The notes under the pieces are model-generated. The model did no database searches and was not told the DNA's origin. It saw only the letters and a list, made by a program, of their open reading frames with translations. A stretch of 36,119 nucleotides of DNA from NCBI RefSeq assembly GCF_000423265.1, contig NZ_AUHQ01000022.1:1-36119 (forward strand), read 5' to 3'. Positions within the stretch are counted from its first letter, which is position 1, and the number at the start of each line of letters is the position of its first letter. Origin of the DNA: Ligilactobacillus saerimneri DSM 16049. Its GTDB lineage: Bacteria; Bacillota; Bacilli; Lactobacillales; Lactobacillaceae. The translations under genes and the position numbers were made by a program. Of the stretch, positions 1 through 7,898 are shown piece by piece.

Positions 1-2
1 AA

Positions 3-230
3 AATACCGGCGTGCCGTTGTACTTTGCCCATGCTTATTCTCCGCATGAACGTGGTAGTAATGAGAATCGTAATCGAGTGTTACGGCGATTTATTCCTAA
101 GGGTCAGCCAATTGAAGAGATTAGTGATGATGAATTGATTCAGATTAACTGGTATCTGAATTCACGGCCACTCAAATGTTTGAACTGGCGAACTCCAATT
201 GAGATCTTTTTGCTTAATCTGCGTCATTAA
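3..230 (+). pseudogene. IS30-family transposase, 3' end (cut by window edge)
   Basis: The frame is open from the first bases of the window to a TAA at 228-230, so only the C-terminal ~75 residues are visible; whether the full gene is intact lies outside the window. The peptide contains HERGSNENRN, then RRFIPKG, then LNSRPLKCLNWRTP. This is the usual end of IS30-family DDE transposases (W/H-x-R-G-x-N-E-N with the catalytic Glu, followed by the N-x-R-P-x-K-x-L-x-x-x-T-P block). The AT-rich stretch just after the stop (about 236-275) should hold the right inverted repeat, but the left end is not visible for comparison, so the element boundary is not called. It marks the left border of an accessory operon. 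Confidence 0.85.
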
Positions 231-323
231 ATTTGTTCAAGTTATTTATTGCAATCTACCATTTGTAAAAGGGAAATTTATGAAAATTAATTAATATAGT
301 TCAGAGAAAATTAAACTTTTATA

Positions 324-352
324 TTGATTTTAGGCTGATAATTGGCTAGCAT
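324..352 (+). promoter_or_regulatory. Probable promoter of the gamma-glutamyl operon
   Basis: TTGATT (324-329) and TAGCAT (347-352) are separated by exactly 17 bases. They lie about 35 bases upstream of the first gene of the operon and downstream of the transposase remnant. The -10 is only moderately good. Confidence 0.45.
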
Positions 353-386
353 TTTAAGAGAAATTGTAAGAAAGAAGGAATGAATG

Positions 387-1139
387 ATGAAACCTGTTAT
401 TGCGATGCCAAGCGATCAGTTAATCGAAGTTAATCCTCGCATGCCCGGGGACTATCCGGCTTATGCTCCCCATGATGTAAAAGAAGCCGTAATGAAGGCG
501 GGCGGAATTCCGATCATCATTCCATTTCCAGATGATGAACGGACGGCAGCACACTGGGCAAAAGAAATGGCACCATTGTATGATGGTTTGCTACTTCCAG
601 GCGGTCCAGATATTGATCCACGTCTCTTTGGTCAACAACCTATCAAAGAAATCGGGATGACTTATATTGCCAAAGATTTATTTGAAATAGCATTGATCAA
701 AGAAACATTGGCTGCTGGTAAGCCGATTTTAGGTTTATGCCATGGTTTACAGATTCTTAACGTTGCTTTAGGGGGAACTGTATACCAAGACATTCATACT
801 CAAAATCCGGATGCTTATATTCAACATACCCAAGCTACAATCGGGAACTTTTTGACTCATACAGTAGATATCAAAGAAGGAACGATTTTGCACGAGTTGA
901 TGGGATCTAGTCAAGAAGTCAACTCACGTCATCATCAGGCCGCATGGAAAGTTGCACCAGGATTAGTAGTATCAGCGACTGCTCCTGACGGAGTGATCGA
1001 AGGGTTAGAGTCACGTGACTCTGATCAAATCGTTGCCGTGCAGTGGCATCCAGAAAACCTGTTTAATAAGTATCCCGATCAATTTACGGTTTTCACTAAT
1101 TTTATCGACCGGGTAAATAAAGCAAAGAAGGGATCATAA
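387..1139 (+). CDS. Gamma-glutamyl hydrolase, class I glutamine amidotransferase-like (peptidase C26, PuuD-like)
   Basis: Likely hydrolyses a gamma-glutamyl amide bond in the cytoplasm, as PuuD does for gamma-glutamyl-GABA. The 250-residue protein shows the class I amidotransferase triad: nucleophile Cys about 118 in GLCHGLQ, and His 221/Glu 223 in VQWHPE. LLPGGPDIDP sits near residue 70 and an HHQA segment near 180, both typical of the C26/PuuD group. Two ATGs (384 and 387) are adjacent; 387 is chosen because GAAGGA at 374-379 is then 7 bases upstream. Its TAA overlaps the next ATG by one base, so it is translationally coupled to the glutamine-synthetase-like gene. The substrate is not known: no putrescine oxidase or aldehyde dehydrogenase gene accompanies it, so a true Puu pathway is not supported. 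Confidence 0.85.
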   Translation: MKPVIAMPSDQLIEVNPRMPGDYPAYAPHDVKEAVMKAGGIPIIIPFPDDERTAAHWAKEMAPLYDGLLLPGGPDIDPRLFGQQPIKEIGMTYIAKDLFEIALIKETLAAGKPILGLCHGLQILNVALGGTVYQDIHTQNPDAYIQHTQATIGNFLTHTVDIKEGTILHELMGSSQEVNSRHHQAAWKVAPGLVVSATAPDGVIEGLESRDSDQIVAVQWHPENLFNKYPDQFTVFTNFIDRVNKAKKGS

Positions 1140-2479
1140 TGCCAGAAGAAATTCTTGCAGATTTAAAAAGTAAAGGTGTTATCTTATTAGAGTTCATTTA
1201 CGTTGATTATACTGGGATCGCCCGTGGTAAGACGATGTTCATTGATGCTGTTGGCAATCGTCTCACTGATGGGATGGGGATCACCAAAGCGATGCCTGCT
1301 TCTACAATGCGGGATGAAATTGTTGCAGTTGAAGGAATGAACGCGATTGGTGAGTATCGTTTAGTTCCTGATCTTAGTTCATTGCGGATTCTTCCCGGTG
1401 GAAAAATAGCTACAGTGATGTGCGACTATACCACACTGGAACATGAACCATGTTCATTTGACGGACGGGTAGCGCTTAAGAAAGTTGTTGCCGAATATGC
1501 CGAACTGGGCTATGACATTCAAATGACATATGAAAATGAGTTTACCTTATTTAACCAGGATGAAGAGGGAAACTGGCACCCTGACGACCCAGAAATTTGC
1601 TTTGCTACCGAATCAATGGAACGGGCATATGAATTTTTACCCGAGTTAGTTACTAATCTCAAACAGGTGGGAATTAAGCCAATTGAATACTATCCAGAAG
1701 CTGGAGCAGGGCAACACGAATTACCGATGGCTCCGACAGATCCAGTGACAGCTGCGGACAACGAAATTTGGTTTAAGCGGATTGTTAAGACAACCCTTAA
1801 AAAATATGGATTGCAAACATCATTTGCACCTAAACCGTTAGTTACTTCTTCTGGGAGTGGGGCTCATATCCATGTTTCCTTGTGGGAAGGAAAGCGTAAT
1901 GCTTTCTTTGATTCAGCTGACAAGAATCAACTCAGTCAGGTTGGTTATTGGTTTATTGGTGGTATTCTCCACCATCTTGATGCATTGCTTGCTTTGACTT
2001 GTGCAAGTGAAAACTCATACCAACGTTTGCAGCCATCACATTGGAGTTCGGCATATGCAATTTATGGTAAGGATAACCGTGAAGCAGCGTTACGGATTCC
2101 ATCTACCTTCTGGTCAGATATGGAAGCAAGCATGAATGTTGAGTTAAAAACGTCAGATGCTACGGCCAACCCGTATGTCGCTTTTGCGGGCTTGTTAGCA
2201 GCAGGATTGGATGGGATTAAAAATCATATTATGCCAGTAGCAGCTGCTGATTTTGATCCGGCAACGTTGAGTGAACAGGAACGCCAGGAGCGGGGAATCA
2301 GCAGGTTGCCACATGATTTGGCTACCGCATTGCGTGCATTAGAAAAGGATAAACTTTTTGCTGAAATGCTTTCTGATATAGGACTTGAAACCTATCTCAA
2401 AGTAAAACGGGCTGATGTTGCTTACCTGCAAGGGAAATCGGCTACTGAAATCAGTAAATATTATCGCCAAGCATACTAG
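1139..2479 (+). CDS. Glutamine-synthetase-like gamma-glutamyl-amine ligase
   Basis: A 446-residue member of the glutamine synthetase type I fold, the length usual for the family. Visible motifs are YENEF (about 131-135, metal-binding Glu), EAGAGQHELP (about 185), GSGAHIHVS (His 243 and 245), the NSYQRL...WSSAYAIYGKDNREAALRIP block that binds glutamate and ATP, and ELKTSDATANPY near the end. The family ligates glutamate to ammonia or to amines using ATP. The housekeeping GlnA normally sits with glnR; here the neighbours are a gamma-glutamyl hydrolase, an amidohydrolase and an APC permease. This fits a PuuA/IpuC/FluG-type ligase acting on an organic amine. It starts one base inside the stop of the upstream gene, and the next gene follows 8 bases after its stop. 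The amine cannot be named from sequence. Confidence 0.82.
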   Translation: MPEEILADLKSKGVILLEFIYVDYTGIARGKTMFIDAVGNRLTDGMGITKAMPASTMRDEIVAVEGMNAIGEYRLVPDLSSLRILPGGKIATVMCDYTTLEHEPCSFDGRVALKKVVAEYAELGYDIQMTYENEFTLFNQDEEGNWHPDDPEICFATESMERAYEFLPELVTNLKQVGIKPIEYYPEAGAGQHELPMAPTDPVTAADNEIWFKRIVKTTLKKYGLQTSFAPKPLVTSSGSGAHIHVSLWEGKRNAFFDSADKNQLSQVGYWFIGGILHHLDALLALTCASENSYQRLQPSHWSSAYAIYGKDNREAALRIPSTFWSDMEASMNVELKTSDATANPYVAFAGLLAAGLDGIKNHIMPVAAADFDPATLSEQERQERGISRLPHDLATALRALEKDKLFAEMLSDIGLETYLKVKRADVAYLQGKSATEISKYYRQAY

Positions 2480-2487
2480 GAGGAGAC

Positions 2488-3588
2488 ATGGAACTAAATG
2501 AATATATTGATCAGTTACCATTAGTTGACCATCATTGTCACTATCTGATCAAAAACGTAGCTAACCGTGACGAGCGCCTGGCACGGGTGTCGACTGAAGC
2601 GGATGATGAGTATCCATTGTTTGACATCAAGAATCGGCTGGCATATTGGGAATTTAAAGCCGAAGCACAAAAATTCGGTAGTCCTGCGATTGTGCCTTGG
2701 GCTAATGACGCCGAATATAGTGCATATAACCAACGTCTTTTTAGCCATTATCATTTTAAACGTTTATTTATCGATGTTGGTTTTGTTCCGGATGATGCCA
2801 TTCTGTCATTAGAGCAAACAGCAGCTATGACGCAGACAGAAGTAGCCCCTATCTTACGCTTAGAAACTACGGCTGAAAAAATTATGACAACTAGTGCTAC
2901 ATTTGATGAATGGTGGCAAAAGTTACAAGTAGCAGTTAAAAATGCCAAGCAACAAGGATATGTTGGGTTTAAATCAATTGCTGCATACCGCTTTGGCTTA
3001 AAACTGACAGATGTTTCCCGGGCTGATGCTCAAGCAGCATTTACACAATGGAAGAACAGTGGGGTTACGCGGCTAACAAGTTCTACCGTGATTTCATATT
3101 TAGTCTGGAATCTTTCACCGTTAATTATAGCTACTAAGTTGCCCCTGCAATTTCATGTAGGCTATGGGGATGCTGATACCGATATGTACCAGGGGAACCC
3201 GTTATTAATGCGTGATTTTCTTAATGAATGGTCTCATCAGGGATTGAAAGTAGTTCTACTTCATTGTTATCCATATCATCGCGAAGCTGGTTATCTGGCA
3301 AGTGTATTTCCTAATCTATATTTTGATATCTCTTTGATTGATAGTTTAGGTCCATCTGCTATGGAGCGTGTATTGGATGAAGCCTTGGAGTTAGCCCCAT
3401 ATTCACGTTTCTTGTTTGCTTCGGATGCTTCGACCTATGGGGAGATGTATGCGGTAGCTGCTCACCGTTTCAAGCGGGCGCTAACTCGGCATTTAACAAA
3501 ACTGGATTTTGTTCCAGAAGACCAATTGAAGAACTGGGCAGCGCAAATTTGTTATCAAACAAGTGAAAGAATATATTTAGAAAAATAA
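2488..3588 (+). CDS. Amidohydrolase (Amidohydro_2 family, FluG N-domain-like)
   Basis: A 366-residue metal-dependent hydrolase of the amidohydrolase superfamily. Likely metal ligands are visible: H16-x-H18 in VDHHCHYL, His 223 in QFHVGYGDAD, His 259 in LLHCYPYHREAGYLA, and Asp 313 in FASDAST. The pattern H-x-H / FHxGxGD / LHxYP / SDA is that of the Amidohydro_2 proteins related to the N-terminal half of fungal FluG and plant nodulin-like fusions, whose C-terminal half is a glutamine-synthetase domain. Here the two parts are separate adjacent genes. It starts 8 bases after the ligase stop behind AGGAGGA, so it is in the same operon. It probably removes an acyl or gamma-glutamyl group, or opens a ring, on the same unknown substrate; this is inference. 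Confidence 0.82.
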   Translation: MELNEYIDQLPLVDHHCHYLIKNVANRDERLARVSTEADDEYPLFDIKNRLAYWEFKAEAQKFGSPAIVPWANDAEYSAYNQRLFSHYHFKRLFIDVGFVPDDAILSLEQTAAMTQTEVAPILRLETTAEKIMTTSATFDEWWQKLQVAVKNAKQQGYVGFKSIAAYRFGLKLTDVSRADAQAAFTQWKNSGVTRLTSSTVISYLVWNLSPLIIATKLPLQFHVGYGDADTDMYQGNPLLMRDFLNEWSHQGLKVVLLHCYPYHREAGYLASVFPNLYFDISLIDSLGPSAMERVLDEALELAPYSRFLFASDASTYGEMYAVAAHRFKRALTRHLTKLDFVPEDQLKNWAAQICYQTSERIYLEK

Positions 3589-3610
3589 AAGGGAAAAGTA
3601 GGAGAGAAAA

Positions 3611-4933
3611 GTGAAAACAAAACTTAATTTGCTGGAAGTACTTGGACTTTCAGTCGCAATGTTGGCTCCAACGGGAGCAATGGCGTTTAATACTGCAGGA
3701 GCTGTTCAAAACGCAGGAATTGTTGCGCCAATTGGCTTTTTATTAGCAGGTTTAGGGATTTTATTTGTAGGATCATCTTTCATTGAGTTAGGACGTGAAA
3801 TTCCTGGTGAAGGATCAGCTTATGCGTATAACCGAGTGGCTTTAGGTGAAAAGGCCGGTTTCATTTCTGGTTGGCTACTTGTTTTTGTTTACATTACGTT
3901 TGCATACAGTAGTTCTGCCGTAGTAGGAAACTTCTTAGATGTATTTCTCAAGCATTTTGGTATTCATTTTCCTATTACATGGTATGTAGTATTAGTGCTA
4001 ATTGTTGGTGGCTTATTGAGTCACATGGGGATTGAATTTTCTACCCGTTTTGCTTTAGCGTTGGAATTCATTGCTGTTGGTGCCTTGATTATTTTGACAG
4101 CAATTATTCTAGCTAAAGGTGGGGCTGCTGGTTTATCAACGAAACCGATTAACCCAGGTAATGGTTCTATTACTGGGATCGGGATGGGAATGGTTTTTGC
4201 CCTGATGTCCTTTGCCGGTTTTGAAGGTTCAGCGACGATTGCACCGCGGGCTCATGATCCGAAAAAAGCTATTCAGATTGCTATCTTGGGAGCAGTTGTC
4301 TTTGCAGCCTTTTTCTATTTCATTGTTTCTTACACTGAAATTATCGGTTTTGGGACAAGTAATTTAGCTGACATGCAAAATTCAAGTGCGCCACTGAACT
4401 TTTTAGCAACAAAATACATGGGAAGTTGGATGGCGGTCTTTATTGATTTTGCTTCTGTATCAAGTTACTTTGCATGTTATTTTGGTGCATTGAACGCCGG
4501 AGCGTTTGTCTTAGAAGCTCTATCCAATAATGGGTACCTAACACCTTGGTTAGGTGAATTAAAAGGAAAGAAAGCTACGCCAACTCACGCACTAGATTTG
4601 ATTACGGTGACTGCGTTGATTTTCTGGGCAATTTTTGGTTTTGGAAAGAAAGTTTCTGCTGGCGACTACTACAACTACTTTGGTTCAGTGGGAGTTATTG
4701 CATTATTGCTCGTTTATGTTTTAGTTTGTGTTGGGGCAATTGTTTATTTTGGCAAACAATCAAAACATTCTTTCTTGAAGCATATCTTGGCGCCAATTTT
4801 AGGGATTATTGTGATGCTTTATCCAATTTACAGTAATCTATGGCCAATTCCAGCCTGGCCAGCAAACATCTTCCCATATGTGGTATTAGCATGGTTAATT
4901 ATTGGTTTCTTTATTCCTAAGAAAAATAATTAA
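3611..4933 (+). CDS. APC-family amino acid/amine permease
   Basis: A 440-residue integral membrane protein with about 12 hydrophobic segments. It has the amino acid-polyamine-organocation signature at the N-terminus (VAMLAPTGAMAFNTAG, around residues 14-30) and a GEGSAYAYNRVALG loop near 65-80. The start is GTG 3611, preceded by AGGAGAG at short spacing; no competing ATG fits. It is the last gene of the four-gene operon and is followed directly by a strong terminator. In this context it most likely imports the amine or amino acid processed by the ligase and hydrolases. Which substrate cannot be told from sequence. Confidence 0.85.
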   Translation: MKTKLNLLEVLGLSVAMLAPTGAMAFNTAGAVQNAGIVAPIGFLLAGLGILFVGSSFIELGREIPGEGSAYAYNRVALGEKAGFISGWLLVFVYITFAYSSSAVVGNFLDVFLKHFGIHFPITWYVVLVLIVGGLLSHMGIEFSTRFALALEFIAVGALIILTAIILAKGGAAGLSTKPINPGNGSITGIGMGMVFALMSFAGFEGSATIAPRAHDPKKAIQIAILGAVVFAAFFYFIVSYTEIIGFGTSNLADMQNSSAPLNFLATKYMGSWMAVFIDFASVSSYFACYFGALNAGAFVLEALSNNGYLTPWLGELKGKKATPTHALDLITVTALIFWAIFGFGKKVSAGDYYNYFGSVGVIALLLVYVLVCVGAIVYFGKQSKHSFLKHILAPILGIIVMLYPIYSNLWPIPAWPANIFPYVVLAWLIIGFFIPKKNN

Positions 4934-4946
4934 TTGATTAATTATC

Positions 4947-4984
4947 TGGTCCTCTACATTAGTGTTAGTAGAGGGCCATTTTTT
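4947..4984 (+). terminator. Rho-independent terminator of the gamma-glutamyl operon
   Basis: An 11-bp stem (4947-4957 with 4968-4978, one G-T pair) around a 10-base loop is followed by six T (4979-4984). It separates the permease operon from the RNA-repair locus. Confidence 0.9.
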
Positions 4985-5040
4985 GTACATTGCACATGGT
5001 AAAATGCTATTAGAAAGCGTTATCGAGGAAGGTGGATAAA

Positions 5041-5646
5041 ATGGATATTAATGAATTAAAACAATTTGCAATGGCTGGCGATGCAGAAGCAATGAATAAT
5101 TACGGGACAACTTTTTACAATAAAGGGGATTATGTGACTGCCGAAAAATGGTATCAAAAGGCAGCGGCTGCCGGGAGTCACTGGGCATTAAATAACCTAG
5201 GGTATGTGTATGCGTATGGTCGCACCGGTAAGGTTGATAAAGAGCAAGCATTCTATTATTTTACTCAAGCTTCAATGATGGGTAACATCCAAGCAACGTA
5301 TAAAATCGGGGATTTTTACTATTATGGTGATTTTGTTAAGCAAAATAAAAATGTTGCTTTCTTGTACTATCAGCAGGCAGCATTTATGAATGAAGATGAG
5401 GATGATATTATTTCTGATATTCATTACCGGTTAGCACGGGCATATTTCTATGGTGCGGGGATAAAAGCAGATGATTTTGAAGCTCTCAAACACATCAATA
5501 TTGCTGAAACTGCTTCATATGAGGATCGCTTTGCTAATAAGTTTCGTTGGGAAGGCTTAGCAAAGAAAATCACTCTGTTAAAGCAAGATATTATTACTAG
5601 TTTAGATCAGCAGTATCACAAACTACATGATATTGATATTTCATAA
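5041..5646 (+). CDS. Sel1-repeat (TPR-like) protein
   Basis: A 201-residue soluble helical-repeat protein. Sel1-type units are visible as A-x-x-Y-x-x-G and A-x-x-W/Y-Y-x-x-A-A patterns: GDAEAMNNYGTTFYNKGDYVTAEKWYQKAAAAG, SHWALNNLGYVYAYG, NIQATYKIGDFYYYG with YYQQAA, and HYRLARAYFYGAGI. No signal peptide or membrane segment is seen. ATG 5041 is chosen over GTG 5032 because the latter lies inside the GAGGAAGGTGG ribosome-binding site (5025-5035). Sel1 proteins usually act as adaptors that bring partners together. It is followed after 37 bases, with no terminator, by the RNA-repair gene, so co-transcription is likely. Its role there, a scaffold or regulator, is inference. Confidence 0.82.
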   Translation: MDINELKQFAMAGDAEAMNNYGTTFYNKGDYVTAEKWYQKAAAAGSHWALNNLGYVYAYGRTGKVDKEQAFYYFTQASMMGNIQATYKIGDFYYYGDFVKQNKNVAFLYYQQAAFMNEDEDDIISDIHYRLARAYFYGAGIKADDFEALKHINIAETASYEDRFANKFRWEGLAKKITLLKQDIITSLDQQYHKLHDIDIS

Positions 5647-5683
5647 TTACTGCATACTAATAATGTAAAGAGGAGGGTGAAAG

Positions 5684-7879
5684 ATGAGATACTTATTTCT
5701 TACATATGGAGCTCCAGGAAGCGGTAAGTCAACCTTTATTCAAAATAATCACTTAGAAAAATATACTGTTGCCACAGATAATGTCCGTGAATTAGCAGGA
5801 AGTTTTCAAACTAGATTAGAAGCAGATGAATTGAACGGATATGCTATTGCCTCTGCTAATGAAACTTTTGTGTGGCAAACAGTCTATAAAATGGTCGAAC
5901 ACCGGATGCAAGCGGGGGTAACAACATTTGTCGATGGAACACACTTGTATCGTGGGGCTTTTCGCGAATATCGTAAGTTGGCGCGAAATTACCATTATCA
6001 AATTATAGTAGTAGACTTTATGCGTGCTCTTTATGAAAAATGTCACCATGATCCTCAAGCAATGATTGCTGAATTAGCTCAGCGGGATAAGCAACGAAAA
6101 AAGCAGCAGCAACGTTTTGTGGGGCGGCAAGTTATCAGCAAATATATTGACCGATATTTTCAGATGAAGAATGATGCTTTACAGGAACTGAAGGTAATCA
6201 GTCCCGAAGATTGTCAGCACCTAATTCGCACCACACTTACAAATGTTAGTTATCAAGATTTCAATCGGTTTGAACGCATCAAAATAATTGGCGATATTCA
6301 TGGTGAGCACACTGGTCTCCAAGAAATATTTGCAGACCACCAACGAGGAACTGCATATATATTTTGTGGTGATATATTGGATCGCGGAACCCAAAACCTT
6401 GCTGTCTTAGAATTTATTAACCGGCTTAAGGGAAATAATCTCTTTTTTATTCGGGGTAATCACGAGGATCGAATTAATGAATATCTTACGACAGGAAAAC
6501 TAAATGGACAGTTTGGACGGCATACTTATCCCCAACTCTTAGAACAAGTAGGAAGCAAAGAACAGTTAGACAATTTATTAGCAGCCTATATCAAGCGGCT
6601 AGTTCCATATGTTGCTTTTACCTTTGGTAAAAAGAACAATATTCCCCAAAGATATTTTGTAAGTCACGCGGGAATTGAACCTGCATTATGGACCAACAAT
6701 CAGTTTTCCTTGTATTTAACTGAAGAAAGGAGCTTCACTCTTGGGGTTGCACCAGATCCATATGCAAGAAATGTCGATGAATTGTGGAACCAGGCTTCAC
6801 CAGCGGATGATGTAGTACAGCTTCATGGACATCGGAATAACTTTAATGTTGCATTGACCCAATATGCAACTATTTACAATTTAACAGCCGACAACGAGCT
6901 ACGTTACGTCACCTTAACTAAAAAAGGTATTAATAATCAAGTGTGCTGTACCCCGTATGCACTAAAGCGTCAGGATTTGCCAAATTTTGTAGAGCAGTTA
7001 CAAAGGGATCCTGATATTCGCCAGGTGGAGTTAACTTCTGGGATTATTGCCAATAACTTTACACGGGAAGTGTTTAACAATAACCGGTGGACGCCTAATA
7101 CCACCAATGCACGGGGACTTTTTACTCGGGAAAATGAAATTGTTGGACGAGGCTTTAAAAAGTTCTTTAATGTGGGACAAACTCCAGAAGCTCGAATAGA
7201 GAATGTTGGATTCCCAGCACGAATCTATCGTAAGTATAATGGCTTTTTAGCGATTGCGTTCTGGGACCATGCTGTTAATCACGTTCGTGCTTTTACTAAA
7301 GGTGGATCCCAGCGGTACGCGGAGATAATTCAGTGGGCATTTGCTGTCAACCAGATAAATGATCAATTGAAGCAATATTACGCACAAAGTGTAAATCAGC
7401 AGACATCAGTTCTTTTTGAGATTATTGATGTACAAAATAATGAGCATATTGTTGACTATTCGACTAGTGGTAAAGATTATTTGGCTATCCCATTGGCAAT
7501 TATCGATAATGATGAAAAAGGACAGGTTCGGCTGGATCTTATGGATCAGTATAGCGAACTTTGGTCAAGTTTGGGAACGTATCATGTTGCTAATAATTTG
7601 ACAGAATTGACAACATATATTGAGCAGGATAGGCAAGCCAATCCTCACGAGGAAGGAGTGGTCATTTACGGGCAGAATATGATGCTTAAAGTTAAATATC
7701 CGTATTATTTGAAAGCGCGTGAACTGCGGACGGCTTTGAAGATGAAGAAAAAGAGAAAGCACTGGGTTTATGGGGCAAAAGAGTGGTACAAAGCGGTTAA
7801 GCAGCTGGAAAAAGAACAGGGAGCACCAATTTCTTTCAATCCTAAATTACCGTTGGAACTAGAGAAAAAGCTTCATTAA
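5684..7879 (+). CDS. Three-domain RNA repair enzyme: 5'-kinase, metallophosphatase, RNA ligase
   Basis: A 731-residue end-healing and sealing enzyme. Domain 1 (about 1-185) is a T4 Pnk-like P-loop kinase: Walker A GAPGSGKST (9-17), D32-x-x-R35 matching the catalytic Asp/Arg of polynucleotide kinases, FVDGTH (82-87), and lid-like R134/R138. Domain 2 (about 197-410) is a calcineurin-type phosphoesterase: GDIHGE (203-208), GDILDRG (229-235), GNHED (258-262), SHAG (327-330), HGH (381-383). Domain 3 (about 450-700) is an ATP-dependent RNA ligase: ARG and KFFNVGQ, motif I KYNG (Lys 517 predicted to be adenylylated), FEIID, motif IV EGVV (657-660), motif V LKVK (668-671). The order kinase-phosphatase-ligase is that of bacterial Pnkp. 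The KxNG motif I and KFFN segment, however, recall the Rnl1/Trl1 ligase group. All key residues are present. The start has a strong AGAGGAGGGTGA. The RNA target is unknown. Confidence 0.88.
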   Translation: MRYLFLTYGAPGSGKSTFIQNNHLEKYTVATDNVRELAGSFQTRLEADELNGYAIASANETFVWQTVYKMVEHRMQAGVTTFVDGTHLYRGAFREYRKLARNYHYQIIVVDFMRALYEKCHHDPQAMIAELAQRDKQRKKQQQRFVGRQVISKYIDRYFQMKNDALQELKVISPEDCQHLIRTTLTNVSYQDFNRFERIKIIGDIHGEHTGLQEIFADHQRGTAYIFCGDILDRGTQNLAVLEFINRLKGNNLFFIRGNHEDRINEYLTTGKLNGQFGRHTYPQLLEQVGSKEQLDNLLAAYIKRLVPYVAFTFGKKNNIPQRYFVSHAGIEPALWTNNQFSLYLTEERSFTLGVAPDPYARNVDELWNQASPADDVVQLHGHRNNFNVALTQYATIYNLTADNELRYVTLTKKGINNQVCCTPYALKRQDLPNFVEQLQRDPDIRQVELTSGIIANNFTREVFNNNRWTPNTTNARGLFTRENEIVGRGFKKFFNVGQTPEARIENVGFPARIYRKYNGFLAIAFWDHAVNHVRAFTKGGSQRYAEIIQWAFAVNQINDQLKQYYAQSVNQQTSVLFEIIDVQNNEHIVDYSTSGKDYLAIPLAIIDNDEKGQVRLDLMDQYSELWSSLGTYHVANNLTELTTYIEQDRQANPHEEGVVIYGQNMMLKVKYPYYLKARELRTALKMKKKRKHWVYGAKEWYKAVKQLEKEQGAPISFNPKLPLELEKKLH

Positions 7880-7898
7880 ATATAATGGGAGGAAAATC

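Noticed and set aside
1139-2479. Housekeeping glutamine synthetase GlnA
   Set aside because: No glnR neighbour; it is embedded with a gamma-glutamyl hydrolase, amidohydrolase and permease, which fits an amine ligase better.
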